NCBI GenBank assembly: GCA_028285685.1
Contig: JANQOR010000022.1
Span: 49,056 to 113,055, forward strand
DNA length: 64,000 nucleotides
Reading direction: 5' to 3'
Source of the DNA: Cyclobacteriaceae bacterium
GTDB lineage: Bacteria; Bacteroidota; Bacteroidia; Cytophagales; Cyclobacteriaceae
Shown: piece by piece, positions 1-9,878 of the stretch
Layout: the number at the start of each line of letters is the position of its first letter
Numbering within the stretch: the first letter of the stretch is position 1
The notes under the pieces: model-generated
Told to the model about the DNA's origin: nothing
What the model saw: the letters and a program-made list of their open reading frames with translations, nothing else
The model's database searches: none
Position numbers and translations under genes: made by a program

Positions 1-1
1 G

Positions 2-1168
2 TTTTTTGTATCCGTTGAGCGTCTTCGAGATAGCCGTTTGAAAGGGAAACCAATACTGATAGGAGGCACGAGCGATCGTGGCGTGGTGGCTGCTTGTAGC
101 TATGAGGCTCGAAAGTTTGGCATTCACTCAGCTATGCCGATGAAGCTAGCATTGCAACTATGTCCGGAGGCTGTCTTAATCAAGGGGAGTCACGCAGATT
201 ACTCAAGATTTTCGGAAGTGGTTTCGGGAATAATCAAAGAAGAGGTTCCGGTATTTGAAAAAACCTCCATTGACGAGTTCTATGCCGACCTCACCGGTAT
301 GGATCGTTTTTTTGGATGTTACCAATTAGCTACGGAACTGAGGAAAAAAATTATTGAAGAAACAGGATTGCCGATTTCTTTTGGCCTTTCGAAGAACAAG
401 ACTGTTTCTAAAGTTGCTACTGGAGAGGCTAAGCCCAATAACAAATTGTGGATTGAATCGGGGAAGGAAAGAGGATTTTTGGCTCCGCTTTCGGTGAAAA
501 AAATTCCGATGATCGGGGAGAAAACCCATCAAACCTTGTTGGGCCTAGGGGTGAGAAAAGTTAGGACGTTGCAAGAGATGCCAAAAGATATGCTTCGACA
601 AATTTTTGGAAAAAATGGCGTGATGATGTGGCAAAAGGCAAACGGAATTGACGAATCTCCTGTGATTCCATATTCAGAACGAAAATCGATCTCTACGGAG
701 CGGACATTTGACAAAGACACAACCGATGTGATCAAACTCAAACAAATTATCCTTGCGATGACCGAACATCTGGCATTCCAGTTACGAGTTGATCGGCAGT
801 TGACTGCCTGCATAGCGATAAAAATCAGGTATTCAGACTTCAATACCTACACGCAGCAAATGCGGATTCCGTACACCTCCGCGGACCACATTTTGATTCC
901 CAAAATTTCTGAGCTCTTTGATCGACTCTTTGACAAGCGCTTGCTTGTAAGGTTGGTCGGTGTCCGATTTAGCCATTTGGTTCATGGAAACTATCAAATC
1001 AACCTTTTTGAAGACACAGGTGAGATCATCAATCTTTATCAGGCAATGGATGAAATACGACAAAAGCATGGTGATAAGATTCTGGTCCGCGCGAAGGGCT
1101 TAGGTGTGAGTGCGGTGCGAACATTCAATCCGTTCAAAGGAGATCAGAGAGTTTCCAAAGTAGCCTAG
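2..1168 (+). CDS. Y-family DNA polymerase (DinB/Pol IV-like), 5' end outside window
   Basis: Translesion DNA polymerase. The frame is open to the first base, reading FFVSVE straight away. That is the middle of the family's DMDAFFVSVE block, so the true start and the first catalytic Asp lie upstream; a TTG at 38 is not the start. The second acidic pair is in SIDEFYADLTG (about 266-300). The palm/thumb block GLSKNKTVSKVATGEAKPN follows near 380-440, and the little-finger domain begins near 670. QINLF at 995-1009 fits the QxxLF beta-clamp-binding consensus. About 388 residues are visible. The gene is followed, after 114 bases, by a short DnaE-type polymerase. This pairing is common in Bacteroidota damage-response cassettes, where a LexA/UmuD-like gene often lies upstream. 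SOS control is inferred, not seen. Confidence 0.93.
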   Translation, partial: FFVSVERLRDSRLKGKPILIGGTSDRGVVAACSYEARKFGIHSAMPMKLALQLCPEAVLIKGSHADYSRFSEVVSGIIKEEVPVFEKTSIDEFYADLTGMDRFFGCYQLATELRKKIIEETGLPISFGLSKNKTVSKVATGEAKPNNKLWIESGKERGFLAPLSVKKIPMIGEKTHQTLLGLGVRKVRTLQEMPKDMLRQIFGKNGVMMWQKANGIDESPVIPYSERKSISTERTFDKDTTDVIKLKQIILAMTEHLAFQLRVDRQLTACIAIKIRYSDFNTYTQQMRIPYTSADHILIPKISELFDRLFDKRLLVRLVGVRFSHLVHGNYQINLFEDTGEIINLYQAMDEIRQKHGDKILVRAKGLGVSAVRTFNPFKGDQRVSKVA

Positions 1169-1282
1169 CAGGCTAGGTGATTTAGTTCGACTTGATGATG
1201 ATCGGTTTAGTCTGTCGATGTTTTGGACAGGTGAGGAAGGTATCTGACAGTCCGTAAGAATTTCTTAACGACCTAATGAAGA

Positions 1283-4270
1283 ATGTATTTAAATACACAT
1301 TCATATTACAGTTTTAAATATGGCACTCTCTCTGTTGAGGAGCTGTTAGGGTTTGCGCAGCAAAATTGTGCTTGTGAGGTAGCCCTGACAGATATCAACT
1401 CCACTTCAGGTTGTCTGAATTTTGTGCGACTTGCCAGCAAGTACGACATCCGACCGCTGCTAGGCATTGATTTTAGGAATGGGGTTCAGCAGCGATTTGT
1501 TGGTCTTGCACGGAATAACCTTGGGTACCAAGAGCTGAACAAGTACTTGTCTGAGCATTTACATGGTGGGACAAAATTTCCGGAGAAGGCTCCCCGGTTT
1601 GAACACGCCTATGCCATCTATCCTTTTCATTCTTCTTTTTCCCTGGAGCTTGGCGAAAATGAGTTTTTGGGAGTAAAACCAGAAGATATCATAAATCTCC
1701 CGCTGACGCCGTGGAATGAGCGAAAAGACAAGCTCGTAATGCTACAGACGGTTTCCATAAAAAAAACGAAGATCGACTTTAATATGCACCGGCTGCTTCG
1801 TGCTATTGATAAAAACACTCTGCTGAGTAAGCTTTCAAAAAGCGAAGAGGCCAAACATACCGATGTAATGCTCTCGATGGGGGAGTTGTTGGAGTGCTAT
1901 AAGGAACAGCCGGAGATCATAGTAAATACGAAAAAGCTTTTGGAGAGCTGCGCAGTTGACTTTCAATTTAACGATCCAGAACACCACCAGAACATTAAGA
2001 CCTATACGGGCTCCGAGTCTGAGGACATCAAACTAATAACCAAATTGTGTTACGAGGGATTGCCTTATCGATATGGAGACCGTCCCGGAAAGGAGATCAA
2101 AAAAAGACTTGAGAAAGAGCTAAACACCATCAAATCAAAGGGTTTCATCTCCTACTTTTTGGTCAATTGGGATATCCTTAAATATGCGCGTAAAAAAGGC
2201 TACTACTATGTAGGTAGAGGGAGTGGTGCAAATAGTATTGTAGCATACCTTCTCAGAATCACTGATGTTGATCCCATTGAGCTGGATCTGTACTTTGAGA
2301 GATTTATTAACCTTTTTCGGCAAAATCCGCCGGACTTTGATATTGATTTTTCGTGGAAAGATCGAGATGATATTACCCAATACATTTTTGAACGATTCGG
2401 CCAATCTGACCAAGGTCAGAAAGTCGCTCTGTTAGCCACCTACAGCACCTTCCAATACCGGTCCACCATTAGGGAACTGGGGAAGGTGTTTGGTTTACCT
2501 GCTCATGAAATTGAAAAAGTCAGTCAAACACCCATTGAACAATTGGACCACATAGGTCAGCTGATTCTCCGATACAGTGAGAGGATCAAGGGCTTTCCTA
2601 GTCACCTAAGTATTCACGCAGGTGGAATACTGATTTCAGATCGACCCATCCACTACTTCACCGCTACGTCTTTACCTCCAAAAGGGTATCCTGTTACTCA
2701 TTTTGACATGATCGTTGCTGAGGATGTAGGACTGTTCAAATTTGACATTCTTAGCCAGCGCGGTTTGGGGAAGATCAAGGACTCTTTGGAGGTGATTGCC
2801 AAAAATTGTCCTGACGACCCGTCAATTGACATTCACGATTTCAAAAGGTTCAAATCAGATGCGTTGGTGGCTTCACGGTTGAGAGAAGCAGATGCGATAG
2901 GATGCTTTTATATTGAGTCCCCTGCGATGAGAATGTTGATGAAGAAATTGCAGGTTGATGAATATATGGGACTTGTTGCTGCCAGCTCAATCATTCGGCC
3001 TGGTGTGGCTAAATCCGGAATGATGCGAGAATACATCTTGCGTTATCGGTTTCCGGAGCGTCAGAAAGAGGCACATCCGGTATTGCTTGACATTATGCCC
3101 GATACCTATGGCGTAATGGTGTACCAGGAAGATGTAATCAAAGTGGCACACTATTTTGCCAAACTTACATTAGGAGAAGCTGATGTACTTCGACGCGGGA
3201 TGTCCGGGAAATACCGTTCGCGTGAAGAGTTTATGAAAGTGAAAGCTAAGTATTTCTCGAACTGCAGAGATATGGGATATTCTGAAGACCTGGCCGCTGA
3301 TATCTGGAGACAGATTGAGAGCTTCGCTGGCTATGCTTTTGCAAAGGGACACTCTGCTTCCTATGCTGTTGAAAGTTACCAGGCGTTATTTCTAAAGACC
3401 TATTACCCGCTTGAGTACATGGTTGCTGTGATCAACAATGGCGGTGGTTTTTACCGTCCTGAACTTTACGTTCACGAGGCTCGAATGCACGGCGGAGATA
3501 TCCAGGCGCCCTGCCTTAACCATAGTGACGTCCAAACTGTTATTTCGGGAAGGACAATATATCTGGGGTTTGGTATGGTCAAGGAGTTGGACACTCGCAC
3601 TGTGGACGCAGTCTTAGCGGAGCGAATGCGTTTTGGCCAATTTCTGGACTTCAACGATTTCATAAACCGAGTAAAAATCTCCCTAGAACAGATAAAACTT
3701 CTGGTTAGAGTTGGAGCATTGAGGTTCACAGACATGTCAAAAAAAGAGTTACTCTGGCAAGCTCACTTCGTGATGGGTGCAGGGGTGCCTAAAGTCAATC
3801 ATAACGGCTTATTTGAAGTACCTATGAAGAAATGGTCGCTTCCGCTGCTCTACCATGATGTTCGTGAGGATGCCTTTGACGAAATGGACCTGCTGGGTTT
3901 TCCACTTTGCAGTCCGTTTGAGCTATTAGACGTACCTACTGAGAAGAGCCTATTAAGCCGAGAGCTAAAGGATTATTTAAATCAGTCAGTTACTATCTAC
4001 GGATACTTAGTGGCTATAAAGAATACCGGAACATCCAACGGACAAAAAATGAATTTTGGGACTTTCATTGATCGAGAAGGTCAATTTATAGATACTGTTC
4101 ATTTTCCTCCTTCGGCAGCCAAGTATCCCTTTCGAGGAAGGGGAATTTATCAGCTGGTAGGTAAGGTTGTAGAGGAGTTTGATTTTTGCTCACTCGAGGT
4201 GGAGAGAATGGAAAAGCTTGCGTATGTAAACCTTGAAGACGAAATGGAAACCCTGATTCTGACAGAGTGA
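1283..4270 (+). CDS. DNA polymerase III alpha subunit, short DnaE type (probably error-prone paralogue)
   Basis: C-family replicative-type polymerase of 995 residues, shorter than the usual roughly 1150 of housekeeping DnaE. An N-terminal PHP domain begins THSYYSFKYG, but the usual HxH pair is reduced to one His, so PHP metal binding is probably impaired. The palm shows GRGSGANSIVAYLL near residues 311-324 and the catalytic motif PDFDIDF at 350-356. A third acidic site is in GLFKFDIL near 488. An OB-fold region lies near 900-985. ATG at 1283 puts the PHP motif right at the N terminus, as expected. Its position just after a Y-family polymerase suggests the DnaE2-like partner of a mutagenesis cassette rather than the main replicase. 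Without the genome's other dnaE this remains inference. Confidence 0.9.
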   Translation: MYLNTHSYYSFKYGTLSVEELLGFAQQNCACEVALTDINSTSGCLNFVRLASKYDIRPLLGIDFRNGVQQRFVGLARNNLGYQELNKYLSEHLHGGTKFPEKAPRFEHAYAIYPFHSSFSLELGENEFLGVKPEDIINLPLTPWNERKDKLVMLQTVSIKKTKIDFNMHRLLRAIDKNTLLSKLSKSEEAKHTDVMLSMGELLECYKEQPEIIVNTKKLLESCAVDFQFNDPEHHQNIKTYTGSESEDIKLITKLCYEGLPYRYGDRPGKEIKKRLEKELNTIKSKGFISYFLVNWDILKYARKKGYYYVGRGSGANSIVAYLLRITDVDPIELDLYFERFINLFRQNPPDFDIDFSWKDRDDITQYIFERFGQSDQGQKVALLATYSTFQYRSTIRELGKVFGLPAHEIEKVSQTPIEQLDHIGQLILRYSERIKGFPSHLSIHAGGILISDRPIHYFTATSLPPKGYPVTHFDMIVAEDVGLFKFDILSQRGLGKIKDSLEVIAKNCPDDPSIDIHDFKRFKSDALVASRLREADAIGCFYIESPAMRMLMKKLQVDEYMGLVAASSIIRPGVAKSGMMREYILRYRFPERQKEAHPVLLDIMPDTYGVMVYQEDVIKVAHYFAKLTLGEADVLRRGMSGKYRSREEFMKVKAKYFSNCRDMGYSEDLAADIWRQIESFAGYAFAKGHSASYAVESYQALFLKTYYPLEYMVAVINNGGGFYRPELYVHEARMHGGDIQAPCLNHSDVQTVISGRTIYLGFGMVKELDTRTVDAVLAERMRFGQFLDFNDFINRVKISLEQIKLLVRVGALRFTDMSKKELLWQAHFVMGAGVPKVNHNGLFEVPMKKWSLPLLYHDVREDAFDEMDLLGFPLCSPFELLDVPTEKSLLSRELKDYLNQSVTIYGYLVAIKNTGTSNGQKMNFGTFIDREGQFIDTVHFPPSAAKYPFRGRGIYQLVGKVVEEFDFCSLEVERMEKLAYVNLEDEMETLILTE

Positions 4271-4316
4271 GCACGCTTAATGTTGTTCGTATACCTTATG
4301 TAGTGTTCCGATTCTT

Positions 4317-4336
4317 CAAAAACATGAGTGTTTTTG
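4317..4336 (+). terminator. Possible weak intrinsic terminator after the dnaE-type gene
   Basis: A perfect 8-bp inverted repeat (CAAAAACA and TGTTTTTG) with a TGAG loop lies 47 bases after the stop of the polymerase gene. The right arm itself contains five Ts. The stem is AT-rich and so weak, which keeps confidence low. Confidence 0.35.
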
Positions 4337-4364
4337 ATTGATTTGAGAGCCTACTATCCCAGTC

Positions 4365-4724
4365 ATGTCCTTAAGTCATATTTTCCACAATGGAAAGAGA
4401 ATAGTGTTGATGGACTATTCAAAATGTAAAAGCGAAGCGGAAATGCTAAAATCGCTGAATGAATTTGCAGACTATTTTCGAAACTCAAAGGGCGGGGAGT
4501 TAGCACTTAGCGATTTTACAAATGCTTTCGGTACACTTGAATTTATGAAGGAAGCCAAGAGGATGCGGACTGAAGTCTTTTATCCGAAGACTGCCAAAGC
4601 AGCAGTAGTAGGAGTCGCTGGTGCAAAGCGAATACTACTTAATGCCTACAACAAGATTGCCAACCGTGAACTCAAATCTTTTGAAACAAAGGAGGAGGCA
4701 CTTGATTTTTTAGCAGAAGATTGA
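4365..4724 (+). CDS. SpoIIAA/STAS-like small protein
   Basis: Soluble protein of 119 residues with no signal peptide or membrane segment. The pattern of a short beta start, then IVLMDYSKCKS, a helix with ELALSDFTNAFGT, KTAKAAVVGVAGAKRILLNAYN and a final helix EALDFLAED resembles small STAS/SpoIIAA-like proteins of Bacteroidota. Those proteins often occur singly and have no known partner. There is no sigma-factor or anti-sigma gene next to it. It sits 94 bases after the polymerase gene, behind a possible weak terminator, so it is probably transcribed separately. The fold assignment comes from recall of sequence pattern only. Confidence 0.6.
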   Translation: MSLSHIFHNGKRIVLMDYSKCKSEAEMLKSLNEFADYFRNSKGGELALSDFTNAFGTLEFMKEAKRMRTEVFYPKTAKAAVVGVAGAKRILLNAYNKIANRELKSFETKEEALDFLAED

Positions 4725-4749
4725 TTGTAAGAATCGGGATCATGAATTG

Positions 4750-6318
4750 CTACTTTTTACTATGATTGTTTTCCGGGACTTCCCCGTCGAAGGAAAAAAA
4801 TGAAATAAGATCTTTCAGACTCTCCGCTTGGGCCGTCAGCTCTTCGCTGCTACTAGCCATTTCTTCAGCGTTGGCTGCATTTCGCTGAACGATTTCATTA
4901 AGCTCCTGTATGGAATTGTTGACCTGTTGCGAAGATTCGTTCTGCTCGCTAGACGTTCGGACGATATCCTGGACCAACTCCGATGTTTTCTGAATATCAG
5001 GTACAATTTGGGTAAGCAACTCACCTGAGTTTTCCGCGACGGAAACACTCGATCGAGAAAGTTCATCGATTTCGGCGGCTGCTTGCTGACTTCTTTCAGC
5101 CAGTGACCTTACCTCCGAAGCGACTACAGCAAACCCTTTCCCATGCTCACCAGCTCTTGCCGCTTCAACAGCAGCGTTCAACGCCAAAATGTTTGTTTGT
5201 CTAACGATGTCCCCAATGATCTTTATTTTTTCCGCAATTGATCTCATACTTGAGACAGTATGTGATACCGCTTCATTTCCATCAGATATATCTGTTGCAG
5301 CTTTCCTTCCGATGTGTTCAGTTTCTTTGGCATTTGCTGCATTTTGTTCGATCGATGATGCCATCTCTTCCATAGCAGCAGAGAGTTCTTCGGCTGAGAC
5401 GGCCTGTTGACTGGCGCCTTGGCTTACATCTTGCGAAACCGAAGATAGACCTCTTGATGATGTGGCCAGATTGTTAGAGACGATAATTATATTCTCTAAT
5501 ACTTCCTTCAGTTTATTCACCATCTTTTTCAGATCGGCATACAGACCTCTCTCCGAGGTTTTTGAGATGTGGAGCGTAAGGTCTCCTTTCGCAAGGCTTT
5601 TGGCAATCTGTGCGGCCTCTTGCGGCTCACATCCAAGCTGACCGACAATTGCTCTGGTCAATAAAATTCCCGAAATCACCAGCACAAGAAATACACCGAC
5701 GAAAAAGTAAATAGAGAGCTGTGACATTTGTTCAGCCATCGAGACACTATCCTCATATTCCACCTTGGTTTGCTCGTAGCTAACCCCCGTAAGCTGGTCG
5801 ATAGCGTTCCTCATCAATTCGAAATCCACAACATAATCACTATAAACAGATTTCAACTCACCTGTCCTTCTTGCGACAATGTGGGTTTCAATGTTTTGCG
5901 TGTGAGCTTTGACTTTTGTCAGGTACTGGTCGAAGATGTCAAATGCTTCGTGATGAGCTCCTCCTGTAGATAGGTAAACGTCTCTAAACGTATTGAATCT
6001 GGTTTCGATCTGCTGAAGATTTTCATTCATTGCATCAATTTTCGATTGAAAATTGCTTGTGGCGTAGGAAGCACTATCTAGCAATGAGCCAATAGATTCG
6101 GCAATCTCTAAACGTGATTGGTATCCATCACGATCCGCCTCAAGTAGCGAATTGATGCTGATCATACGATTGTTATAGATACTGTCCACATTGGCCTTGA
6201 TGGCGTCAAGATTGGTAATGTTGTAAAGGATATTTACGACATACAATGCCGTGATTACGAGGAATGTGACAAGTATCTTATCTCGAACCTTAAGATTCAG
6301 AAAGAAATCGAATTTCAT
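4750..6318 (-). CDS. Methyl-accepting chemotaxis protein with 4HB-type sensor
   Basis: Transmembrane chemoreceptor of 522 residues. A short cytoplasmic start is followed by TM1 (about residues 12-32), a helical periplasmic part of roughly 165 residues typical of four-helix-bundle sensors, TM2 (about 198-222) and HAMP. The long coiled signalling domain carries the near-invariant hairpin tip, including [20 protein letters not shown] near residues 375-395, which binds CheA and CheW. There is no CheR-binding pentapeptide at the C terminus, which ends in a polar tail. No other chemotaxis gene is in the window, so its ligand and output (swimming or gliding) are unknown. It ends convergently with the SpoIIAA-like gene. 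Confidence 0.93.
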   Translation of the reverse strand: MKFDFFLNLKVRDKILVTFLVITALYVVNILYNITNLDAIKANVDSIYNNRMISINSLLEADRDGYQSRLEIAESIGSLLDSASYATSNFQSKIDAMNENLQQIETRFNTFRDVYLSTGGAHHEAFDIFDQYLTKVKAHTQNIETHIVARRTGELKSVYSDYVVDFELMRNAIDQLTGVSYEQTKVEYEDSVSMAEQMSQLSIYFFVGVFLVLVISGILLTRAIVGQLGCEPQEAAQIAKSLAKGDLTLHISKTSERGLYADLKKMVNKLKEVLENIIIVSNNLATSSRGLSSVSQDVSQGASQQAVSAEELSAAMEEMASSIEQNAANAKETEHIGRKAATDISDGNEAVSHTVSSMRSIAEKIKIIGDIVRQTNILALNAAVEAARAGEHGKGFAVVASEVRSLAERSQQAAAEIDELSRSSVSVAENSGELLTQIVPDIQKTSELVQDIVRTSSEQNESSQQVNNSIQELNEIVQRNAANAEEMASSSEELTAQAESLKDLISFFSFDGEVPENNHSKK

Positions 6319-6442
6319 AGTGGCTTGCTCGGCTGGTTAATCTCACGGCTCAAATATGCATAAAAGGTGTCATTAGTACGACACTTTTGCTAGACAGGTA
6401 ACTGTTTGTATACTCGAATTGTCAAATGATAAGATAGAAAAC

Positions 6443-7717
6443 TTAATTCGAATTTTTCTCAAAAATTCGAGGAGATGCGGTAATTACCAAGTAAAACGCC
6501 TGATTTTCACGACTTGGGGTCCCTCCGAACATCTCATCAAGTGTATCAGAGCCGAACATAATTGCATGGACCAAGCTTGCTTTAAAATCTTTTGAAACAT
6601 TGTATGAAACCTGGAAATCATTTTCGATGCCTAAAAATGAGTCCAGTGGGTCTGAAAATGCTTGATCGGTTGTAGCATAGGTGTTAGCATCTGTAGCGAA
6701 ATAATGCACATAATTTTTAATATTGATCTTCTTTGAGAGTGAAAAATCCAATAGGAAATAGAAGTCTTGCAAACCTGATACAGGCTCGATCAAAAGATAG
6801 AAATAGTCAATAAACCCGAATCGCCCATGCCTAAGCCCATATAGGATACTATACGTCGAACTTTTAGCTTCTGGGTCATTCAATGATCTCACGTCTGACC
6901 CTGACATCCTGTCTAATGCGAAGGAAAGGCTCAGTTTGTTGGTGACTTTATACAAAAGCAAAGCGGAGAGAAAACTTGCATTTACCTTTCTGTTGGAGCT
7001 GTTCCTTCCAACTTGTTTTAGGTAAACGCCTGTAACCTTGACTTTGGGAGTAAGTTGCACAGACGTATTTGTTCCAAAAGTTTGTGTGTACGCAACAGTG
7101 GTGTCTGCTTTTTCAAGTCCGTGATTAACAAACCATATGGTCGACTTAGCTTTTTTCCACCGCTTATGCAAGCGCAAGAACTGCATATTCTTATAAAAAT
7201 TCTGGAGGAAAAGTTCTCTTTTTAGCTCATTTATTCGATTTGAATTGAATGCAAGCCCTAGGTGCGCCTCGAACGACTGAGTTTCATATTTGCCTAATGC
7301 GAGATCATGGGCTAACGTACCACCCCAATTAAGACCGCCAAAGAGATGCTGATCATCATAGACCAATCCCTGCCTTCCAAGCTTAACAAAAAAATTGGAG
7401 CCTAGCTTTTTCTCCACCCACGCTCTGAAAATAGCAATTTCGGCAACATCCTGTCGCTCGTTCACTTCCCCCCAAGCTCTTCTATCTTGTAGGATGAGCT
7501 CGGCTCGCAGGCTGTCAGAATCGTTGTAGTTCAAAATAAGCCTGGTTCTATGCATCGTAAAAAAACCAGCCCTATCACCATCATACAATGGCTGCCTGAA
7601 TCCTCGCGAATAGATGGGGTTGATTCGATACTCAAGATCTACCGAAGTATTTTGGGCACACGATTCCTCTAGGCCTATGGCCAACAAGACGATCAGAATT
7701 GAAAACATTTGCCTCAT
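6443..7717 (-). CDS. Alginate-export-type outer-membrane beta-barrel protein
   Basis: Protein of 424 residues with an N-terminal signal peptide (hydrophobic stretch ending ESCAQ). The body is built of alternating polar and hydrophobic strands typical of a beta barrel. The early RTRLILNYNDSDSLRAEL, VKLGRQGLVYDDQHLFGG and WGGTLAHDLALGKYE match the alginate export family, which also covers general porin-like barrels of Bacteroidota. The substrate cannot be read from sequence, and no alginate biosynthesis genes are nearby. It stands alone, with 124 bases before the chemoreceptor start and 133 bases after the next gene. Confidence 0.75.
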   Translation of the reverse strand: MRQMFSILIVLLAIGLEESCAQNTSVDLEYRINPIYSRGFRQPLYDGDRAGFFTMHRTRLILNYNDSDSLRAELILQDRRAWGEVNERQDVAEIAIFRAWVEKKLGSNFFVKLGRQGLVYDDQHLFGGLNWGGTLAHDLALGKYETQSFEAHLGLAFNSNRINELKRELFLQNFYKNMQFLRLHKRWKKAKSTIWFVNHGLEKADTTVAYTQTFGTNTSVQLTPKVKVTGVYLKQVGRNSSNRKVNASFLSALLLYKVTNKLSLSFALDRMSGSDVRSLNDPEAKSSTYSILYGLRHGRFGFIDYFYLLIEPVSGLQDFYFLLDFSLSKKINIKNYVHYFATDANTYATTDQAFSDPLDSFLGIENDFQVSYNVSKDFKASLVHAIMFGSDTLDEMFGGTPSRENQAFYLVITASPRIFEKNSN

Positions 7718-7850
7718 AAGCGGAACGGCGAGTTGGTTTTTGCTTCAGTCAGACGACTTCTCGCTTGGTTTTACGCGGCAATGATAAAGCAGAATGAATA
7801 AAAAAAGGTGCGCTCAATAAGCAACCCTTTTATGTGATGTAATTTATAAA

Positions 7851-8366
7851 CTACCTCTTGCGCTTTAGAATCAGTGCTGAAATCAAAGCAACCAGTAGTC
7901 CTACAGGAAATATTTCCAACACGTTGAAAGCAGCCATTATATATGGCTTTCTGTAGGATTCATTGAAATTTCTTATTTCACTTATCTGAGATGATTTTTC
8001 TTGTTCAGAAATGTCTTGCAAGTTCACTCTCTCTATTTGCAAGGTTTCGTACCGATCCACAAAGTCTGGCTCAAAATTTGGCATGTAAACAAACGTCCAG
8101 CCGAGTGAGTAAATAAGCGTGGCAACCACAACGATTCCTAGTCCAGTGGTGAAACCTTCTTTAAAGGATATACCACCTTCCGTAGCTAACTTCTTATTTC
8201 TGACAGCGATAAAGACGGTGGAAAATGCTAATAGCATTACTGCGTAACCAAACAGTTCACCACCTGGAAAATGCACACCGCCCCAAATAAAAAAGCTTAC
8301 GACCCAGGAGACCATGATTACCAGGCCAGTGATCGATCCATACTTAATTGCAGTTTTTGTCTTCAT
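7851..8366 (-). CDS. DUF4199 family membrane protein
   Basis: Protein of 171 residues with four predicted membrane segments: near residues 10-30, 38-56, 72-92 and 145-167. A polar loop between the third and fourth contains a short charged helix. The pattern KYGSITGLVIMVSW, then ISFKEGFTTGLGI, then a loop ending in NFNESYRKPYIMAAFNVLEI is typical of DUF4199, a family of unknown function widespread in Bacteroidota. It lies 71 bases downstream of a membrane-anchored LuxR-type regulator on the same strand, an association seen repeatedly in this phylum. The pair is probably co-expressed. Confidence 0.82.
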   Translation of the reverse strand: MKTKTAIKYGSITGLVIMVSWVVSFFIWGGVHFPGGELFGYAVMLLAFSTVFIAVRNKKLATEGGISFKEGFTTGLGIVVVATLIYSLGWTFVYMPNFEPDFVDRYETLQIERVNLQDISEQEKSSQISEIRNFNESYRKPYIMAAFNVLEIFPVGLLVALISALILKRKR

Positions 8367-8437
8367 TGGTTTTCTTTTTTAACAAAGCAATAGAGTACGG
8401 CGATTTTTTCATTCATCCTTTCGGGTGATTTATTCAC

Positions 8438-8851
8438 TTATTCTTCTACTTGGGGAATTAAAGCCAATTCCCGCGCTTTCTGAATTGCCTGTGTTCTTCT
8501 TTTGGCATTTAGTTTTTGATAGATCTTAGATATGTGTGTTTTTATAGTATTTAGGGAAACAAAAAGCTTGTCAGCAATTTCCTGATTTGAATATCCCTGT
8601 GATAATAGCTGCAAAACTTCCACTTCACGTCTACTCAAACCAAGTTTGCGAGCATCATATTTCTCGAGCTTGTTTTTCTTACGAAACCAAGTGACACCAA
8701 GCCAGATTCCCAATGCCATGAAGAGGAGCCCCACGAGAGCGCCGAACAGCTCGATTCGTATGTCCTTAACTATTGCCTTGTAATGAGTCACTTCTAGGAC
8801 AATCATCAGCAATCCCATCAGGCTACCATATATCAACCAATTTTTTTTCAC
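8438..8851 (-). CDS. Membrane-anchored LuxR-type transcriptional regulator
   Basis: Protein of 137 residues. Two membrane segments (about residues 5-24 and 35-55) are followed by a GerE/LuxR helix-turn-helix domain of about 60 residues. The recognition region reads YSNQEIADKLFVSLNTIKTH. There is no receiver domain, so control would come through the membrane part or a partner. The neighbouring DUF4199 protein downstream is the obvious candidate partner (inference). The gene is divergent from the DoxX gene at 8898 with only 46 bases between, so a shared control region is likely. Confidence 0.88.
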   Translation of the reverse strand: MKKNWLIYGSLMGLLMIVLEVTHYKAIVKDIRIELFGALVGLLFMALGIWLGVTWFRKKNKLEKYDARKLGLSRREVEVLQLLSQGYSNQEIADKLFVSLNTIKTHISKIYQKLNAKRRTQAIQKARELALIPQVEE

Positions 8852-8897
8852 ATCTTAGCTAAGTAACCTAAAATTAACATCACTAGATAACACTATC

Positions 8898-9299
8898 ATG
8901 CCAAAAAATATCGCCTATACCATTGCCAGGTTTCTGGCGGCAGTAATCATGCTCCAAACGCTCTATTTTAAGTTTACAGGGTCACCGGAATCAATGTATA
9001 TTTTTGAAAAATGTGGCATGGAACCCGAAGGAAGATGGGCTGTCGGAGTCTGTGAGTTGATTGCTTCGATTCTTCTTATCGTTCCTGCAACGGCCTGGCT
9101 AGGAGGGGTCTTAGGTGTTGGATTAATGACAGGCGCGATCGGACTTCATTTGACCGAGTTAGGGATTGAGGTTATGGATGATGGGGGGTATCTATTTTTC
9201 CTCGCCGTAGTTGTTTTAGTTTGCTCAGTTTATGTCATTTTTGTCAACAGAAATACAATATTTGAAGAAATTATCCCCAAAATTCTAGGCAAAAAATGA
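8898..9299 (+). CDS. DoxX-family membrane protein
   Basis: Four-helix membrane protein of 133 residues in the DoxX superfamily. It has the N-terminal RFLAAVIMLQTLYFKFTGSPES segment (family pattern R.ll...f...K), EKCGMEP, a second helix VCELIASILLIVP and two further helices. No enzymatic residues are evident, and the exact role of these small DoxX proteins is unsettled. Its stop overlaps the ATG of the MORN lipoprotein gene (ATGA at 9296-9299), so the two are translationally coupled. It is one of four DoxX-type genes in this window. Confidence 0.85.
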   Translation: MPKNIAYTIARFLAAVIMLQTLYFKFTGSPESMYIFEKCGMEPEGRWAVGVCELIASILLIVPATAWLGGVLGVGLMTGAIGLHLTELGIEVMDDGGYLFFLAVVVLVCSVYVIFVNRNTIFEEIIPKILGKK

Positions 9300-9871
9300 G
9301 ACTGATATACGTAATGGCTGTCTTACTTCTGACGGCTTGCGCAACCAACCAGAATGATACTCAATTAGAAGAAATTCAAGGAAGCCAAATTCCCGCAGGT
9401 GCTACACTGCAGGATTATGGCTCAATTCCTGGCCTGCAAAAAGCGATTGTGAGATTAGAGGATAAAATAGTTGGAGAGGGAGATTTTCTAAATGGAAAAT
9501 ACCATGGCAGTTGGACAACCTATGACACACAGGGAAAGATCTCTCAAATTACCACTTACCTGAATGGACGAAAACAGGGAGCAGAACTGCTATTCGATAA
9601 TCAGGGGTATGTGCAGTCGAAAAGCTACTATCACAACGACCAGTTAGAGGGAGAATACCTTCTATACAATCGCCGAAACATTGTAGAGCGCAAAACCTAT
9701 TCTAACGGCGTGCTAAACGGCGTGCAGTTGAAGTACTATACCAATGGTACTGTGATGGAGGAAGCAAATTACTCAAATGGACAGATTCATGGCATTGCTC
9801 GATGGTATGACCAGGAAGGGAACATGACGATCGAGTATACCTATGACGAGGGCCAACTCGTCCAGGAATAA
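9296..9871 (+). CDS. MORN-repeat lipoprotein (YwqK-like)
   Basis: Protein of 191 residues with a lipoprotein signal (MRLIYVMAVLLLTAC, lipobox LTAC). It is then made of roughly 23-residue MORN-like units of the type NGKYHGSWTTYDTQGKI, LNGRKQGAELLFDNQG, SNGVLNGVQLKYYTNG and SNGQIHGIARWYDQEG. The family is often labelled toxin-antitoxin YwqK antitoxin in databases, but no toxin is adjacent, so that name should not be read as a function. A beta-sheet ladder at the outer or inner membrane surface is expected. It is coupled to the upstream DoxX gene by a 4-base overlap and ends 7 bases from a convergent gene. Confidence 0.85.
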   Translation: MRLIYVMAVLLLTACATNQNDTQLEEIQGSQIPAGATLQDYGSIPGLQKAIVRLEDKIVGEGDFLNGKYHGSWTTYDTQGKISQITTYLNGRKQGAELLFDNQGYVQSKSYYHNDQLEGEYLLYNRRNIVERKTYSNGVLNGVQLKYYTNGTVMEEANYSNGQIHGIARWYDQEGNMTIEYTYDEGQLVQE

Positions 9872-9878
9872 CCAGATA

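Noticed and set aside
1155-1176. Inverted repeat CCTAGC/GCTAGG at the end of the Y-family polymerase gene as terminator
   Set aside because: Overlaps the stop codon, loop is too short and no T-run follows.
9296-9871. Toxin-antitoxin system suggested by the YwqK name
   Set aside because: No toxin gene adjacent; the upstream partner is a DoxX protein, and MORN lipoproteins carry this label by default.
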